A DNA stretch of 15,986 nucleotides from Acidobacteriota bacterium (GTDB lineage Bacteria; Acidobacteriota; Terriglobia; Acidiferrales; UBA7541). The stretch spans positions 1-15,986 of the forward strand of contig QHYO01000187.1 in assembly GCA_003224135.1 (NCBI GenBank), read 5' to 3'. The translations under genes were made by a program, and so were the position numbers. Shown here in pieces: positions 13,690-15,986 of the stretch (positions are counted from its first letter, which is position 1; every line of letters starts with the position of its first letter). The notes under the pieces are model-generated. The model had not been told where the DNA came from. It did not search any database and saw only the letters and a list, made by a program, of their open reading frames with translations.

Positions 13690-14997
13690 CTAAGCCCCGA
13701 CCAGCCGCCGCACAAGTTTTTTGGGGGCTAGAGGATGCTCGCCGAACACAAAACTTTTCTCTATGCGCTCTGTTGCTTCCGACAGCTTGGCGTCTGAGTT
13801 GTAGTGAATGGTTACAAGCGTTTCGCCGGAAGCTATGCGATCGCCAATCCTTTTGTGAAATTCGAGACCGACGGCGGGGTCGATCGCGTCTTCTTTCTTT
13901 TCGCGCCCGCCGCCCAGCATCGCCAGCGCCACGCCAAACTCCATACAATTCGTGGCGGTGAGATAGCCATTTGCGTGGCTGGTAACTTCTTTGTGATTTC
14001 GCGCCTGCGGGAGCCGTTCGTAATCGTCGACCACGCGCGCATCGCCGCCTTGTAGCGTAATGCCCTGCTTGAATTTTTCGAGAGCTTCGCCCGATGCGAT
14101 AAGTCTCTCCGCGAGTACAAGGCCTTCATCCACTGATTTTGTTCGGTCGCCTAAATAAAACATCCAGGCGGAAAGCTCGATGCTTAGTTCGCGCAAATCT
14201 TTGGCTCCGCGCCCACGCAAAACTTCAATCGACTCGATGACTTCATGCGAGTGACCTGCGAATCGTCCGAGCGGCTGATCCATGTCGGTGATCAGCGCCA
14301 CGGCTTTCTTTCCCATTCGGCGAGCGGTTTCGACCATCAACGCAGCCAGCCGCACAGCGTCTTCTTCCTTCTGCATGAACGCGCCGGAACCCGTTTTTAC
14401 ATCGAGCACGAGCGCGTCGATCCCTTCTGCAAGCTTCTTGCTCATGATGGAGGCGCAAATCAGGCCTATGTTTTCGACTGTCGAAGTCACGTCGCGCAGC
14501 GCATAGATCTTTTTGTCCGCCGGAGCAATCTCCGCTGTCTGGCCGATCAAGCCCATGCCGCACTCGCCGAGGATTTTGCGAAACTCCGCAAGCGTAAGCG
14601 CGGTGTTGAATCCTGGGATCGCTTCGAGCTTGTCCAGCGTTCCGCCCGTGTGGCCGAGCCCGCGGCCGCTGATCATCGGCACAGTCAGGCCGCCAGCAGC
14701 AACAATCGGCGCAAGAATCAGCGAAGTCTTGTCCCCCACTCCGCCCGTGGAGTGCTTGTCTACTTTTTTTCCGGGGAGTTCTGGGAACGTGATGACTTCG
14801 CCGGAATGCAACATCGCTTCTGTGAGGCTCGCGATTTCCGCTCCACTCAACCCGCGAATCCAGGTGGCCATCAACCACGAAGCCATCTGGTAATCGGGAA
14901 TTTCCCCGCGCGTGTAGCCGGAGATTAGAAAATCGATCTCTTCGCGGGAGTGCTCTGCCGAATCGCGTTTCTTGCGGATGAGGTCAACGGCGCGCAT
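13690..14997 (-). CDS. deoA: Thymidine phosphorylase / pyrimidine-nucleoside phosphorylase
   Basis: The product is 435 aa, the normal length for this family. It converts thymidine, deoxyuridine (and uridine in the broader-specificity enzymes) plus phosphate to base and sugar-1-phosphate. An N-terminal helical domain (1-65) is followed by the phosphate-binding KVDKHSTGGVGDKTSL (78-93). The family signature SGRGLGHTGGTLDKLE (110-125) comes next, and then Arg168, Ser183 and Lys187, matching the pyrimidine-contacting residues of E. coli DeoA. The C-terminal alpha/beta lobe spans about 340-410. Sequence alone does not separate the strict thymidine enzyme from the uridine-accepting type. The ATG at 14997 fits the family N-terminus, but no Shine-Dalgarno sequence precedes it. 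It is the first gene of the salvage operon, 124 bp downstream of the CPBP gene, with a candidate promoter directly upstream. Confidence 0.95.
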   Translation of the reverse strand: MRAVDLIRKKRDSAEHSREEIDFLISGYTRGEIPDYQMASWLMATWIRGLSGAEIASLTEAMLHSGEVITFPELPGKKVDKHSTGGVGDKTSLILAPIVAAGGLTVPMISGRGLGHTGGTLDKLEAIPGFNTALTLAEFRKILGECGMGLIGQTAEIAPADKKIYALRDVTSTVENIGLICASIMSKKLAEGIDALVLDVKTGSGAFMQKEEDAVRLAALMVETARRMGKKAVALITDMDQPLGRFAGHSHEVIESIEVLRGRGAKDLRELSIELSAWMFYLGDRTKSVDEGLVLAERLIASGEALEKFKQGITLQGGDARVVDDYERLPQARNHKEVTSHANGYLTATNCMEFGVALAMLGGGREKKEDAIDPAVGLEFHKRIGDRIASGETLVTIHYNSDAKLSEATERIEKSFVFGEHPLAPKKLVRRLVGA

Positions 14998-15017
14998 GAA
15001 TGTTTAAACGAACGGGC

Positions 15018-15046
15018 AGCCTAACATCCGCAACATACAGCGTCAA
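15018..15046 (-). promoter_or_regulatory. Candidate promoter of the nucleoside salvage operon
   Basis: TTGACG (15046-15041 on the minus strand, 5 of 6 consensus) and TAGGCT (15023-15018, 3 of 6) are 17 bp apart. Transcription would begin near 15011 and leave a leader of only about 14 nt without a Shine-Dalgarno motif before the deoA ATG. Confidence 0.4.
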
Positions 15047-15057
15047 ACGACCCGCCC

Positions 15058-15109
15058 CGGGGTGTTGCCCCGCGCGGAAGGCTCCATGCATGCGATGCAG
15101 TCAACACCC
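15058..15109 (-). other. Intergenic region with competing RNA stems after the CPBP gene
   Basis: GGGTGTTG (15060-15067) is the exact reverse complement of CAACACCC (15102-15109), enclosing a 34-base loop that itself contains TGCAT/ATGCA around GCG and the self-complementary CCGCGCGG. The first arm is also part of a short hairpin, CGGGG/CCCCG (15058-15072), so the two folds exclude each other. It lies just past the CPBP stop and just upstream of the deoA promoter; no T-run follows. A terminator or regulatory leader role is possible but unproven. Confidence 0.35.
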
Positions 15110-15121
15110 GTGGAGAAGAGT

Positions 15122-15986
15122 CTAAGCGGTGGCAGTAGCGGGGGATGAAGTTTGCGATGTAGATTCGGCCCGTCGTTGCGCCGGGAGTTCACCACGCTCG
15201 GCATAGAAAATAATGCCGACCACAAGGGCGGCGATCGCGAGGCCCGCGCCGAATTCGGTGGTCCAGAGCTCGGTCACACGGGCGCGGCGCGTCTGCGCGT
15301 CGAAAAAGGCCTGCACAAAGAGATTGTGGCTGGCGTGCAGGAGTACGCCGGTCCAAACACTGCCGGATTTCAACCGCATCCAGGCGAAGAGAAAGCTGAT
15401 TCCCAGCACCATCACCGTGAAGCACACGAGGGAATACCACAACGGGCCGCCGCCGCGATAGTCCGCAAACAGTATGATTGGGTAGTGCCAAAGCGCCCAG
15501 ATGGCGCCACTGATCATCGCGACCCGCGGATAGGAGGTGACCTTGGCAAGTTGGGGGACGAGAAACCCGCGCCAGCCGAGCTCTTCTCCGAGCGCGGAAA
15601 GGCACGAAGCCAGCACGCCGACCGTGGCGAGAAGTAGGAAAAGGATCAGGGCCACCGTCCCGCGCGGCAGATTCGGGAAGCGGTGCATGAGTGCGGCAAA
15701 CGAGCGGTTGTTCGGGTCGTGATAACCAGCCAGCCAGAACGGAACGTACACGCAGCTCGAATAAGCGAGAGGAATCCAGTAGCTCGCGAATTGATATTTC
15801 GTCCGGCCCCAGCCGAGGCCCAGACCTCGCAAATTCCCCTGGAAAGCGAGCCGCGTCAGCAGGCATGAAATTCCAGGGCACCACATGAGCCCAAGGATCA
15901 GGAATCCTGAGCTGGGTCCTGCGCTCGAACGGCGAATAACGAGCACATAGAAAATCGAGCTGAGTGCCGCTGTCAGCGCTATGTAG
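15122..15986 (-). CDS. CPBP family intramembrane metalloprotease, N-terminus outside the window
   Basis: The visible part is about 288 aa and the frame stays open to the right edge. Codons upstream of the GTG at 15946 encode a hydrophobic helix (IALTAALSSIFYVLVI), so the true start lies beyond the window. The three CPBP (Abi/Rce1-like) motifs are present: EELGWR in LSALGEELGWRGFLVPQL, WALWHYP in the next helix pair, and HASHN in WTGVLLHASHNLF. The glutamates and histidines would hold a catalytic metal inside the membrane. Several hydrophobic helices flank them, and a polar Ser/Thr-rich tail ends the protein. Family members cleave prenylated or other membrane-bound substrates, or protect against self-made peptides, but the bacterial substrate is usually unknown. 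It is on the same strand as the nucleoside operon, separated by 124 bp with potential RNA structure, and is probably independent. Confidence 0.92.
   Translation of the reverse strand, partial: YIALTAALSSIFYVLVIRRSSAGPSSGFLILGLMWCPGISCLLTRLAFQGNLRGLGLGWGRTKYQFASYWIPLAYSSCVYVPFWLAGYHDPNNRSFAALMHRFPNLPRGTVALILFLLLATVGVLASCLSALGEELGWRGFLVPQLAKVTSYPRVAMISGAIWALWHYPIILFADYRGGGPLWYSLVCFTVMVLGISFLFAWMRLKSGSVWTGVLLHASHNLFVQAFFDAQTRRARVTELWTTEFGAGLAIAALVVGIIFYAERGELPAQRRAESTSQTSSPATATA

Noticed and set aside
15944..15946. GTG at 15946 as the start of the CPBP protease
   Set aside because: The frame is open to the window edge and the upstream codons encode a hydrophobic helix, so the gene is better read as cut by the window.

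Overview
The window looks like a chromosomal segment of an Acidobacteriota bacterium (Terriglobia, Koribacter/Sulfotelmatobacter type). The basis is moderate-to-high GC, a large secreted S53 (kumamolisin-type) peptidase with tandem C-terminal beta-sandwich repeats, a Lys/Ser/Ala-rich secreted protein, and generally lineage-flavoured hypothetical proteins. The lineage is inferred from protein style, since there is no rRNA or other marker gene. No tRNA, rRNA, insertion sequence, integrase, phage gene or CRISPR array was seen.

Layout. 1-254: no recognisable gene, but a GC-rich hairpin followed by a promoter placed so that the first gene may be leaderless. 255-527 (+): a 90-aa hypothetical protein with a cupredoxin-like look but no copper ligands. 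It converges on 560-3619 (-), a secreted S53 peptidase with three 99-residue repeats. 3911-4687 (-) and 4814-6070 (+) are a divergent pair: a MerR regulator with a GyrI-like effector domain, and an exported protein that fuses an NTF2/lumazine-binding-like domain to a subclass-B3-like metallo-beta-lactamase fold. The 126-bp gap holds a long-spacer promoter with a dyad, which is the classic MerR arrangement.

6136-8771 (-) holds four small genes: a YidB/DUF937 protein, a periplasmic ComEA-like helix-hairpin-helix protein, a secreted Lys/Ser/Ala-rich disordered protein with a small conserved C-terminal module, and an unknown 144-aa protein. Between the HhH and YidB genes lies a (GGGGCT)n tract that could form either a G-quadruplex or a strong hairpin. 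8998-10920 (-) is a PpiD-type membrane-anchored peptidyl-prolyl isomerase with its own near-consensus promoter.

11102-14997 (-) is a nucleoside salvage operon transcribed deoA, nupC, punA, cdd: thymidine/pyrimidine-nucleoside phosphorylase, concentrative nucleoside transporter, trimeric purine nucleoside phosphorylase and cytidine deaminase. Together they would import nucleosides, deaminate cytidine and split purine and pyrimidine nucleosides to bases and (deoxy)ribose-1-phosphate. A near-perfect 26-bp palindrome sits between deoA and nupC. The window ends inside a CPBP-family intramembrane protease gene (-).

The best candidates for something not yet described are the MerR / NTF2-like-MBL divergent module with its long-spacer operator, the G-quadruplex-versus-hairpin element, and the 26-bp palindrome inside the nucleoside operon. 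None amounts to a clearly new system from sequence reading alone.
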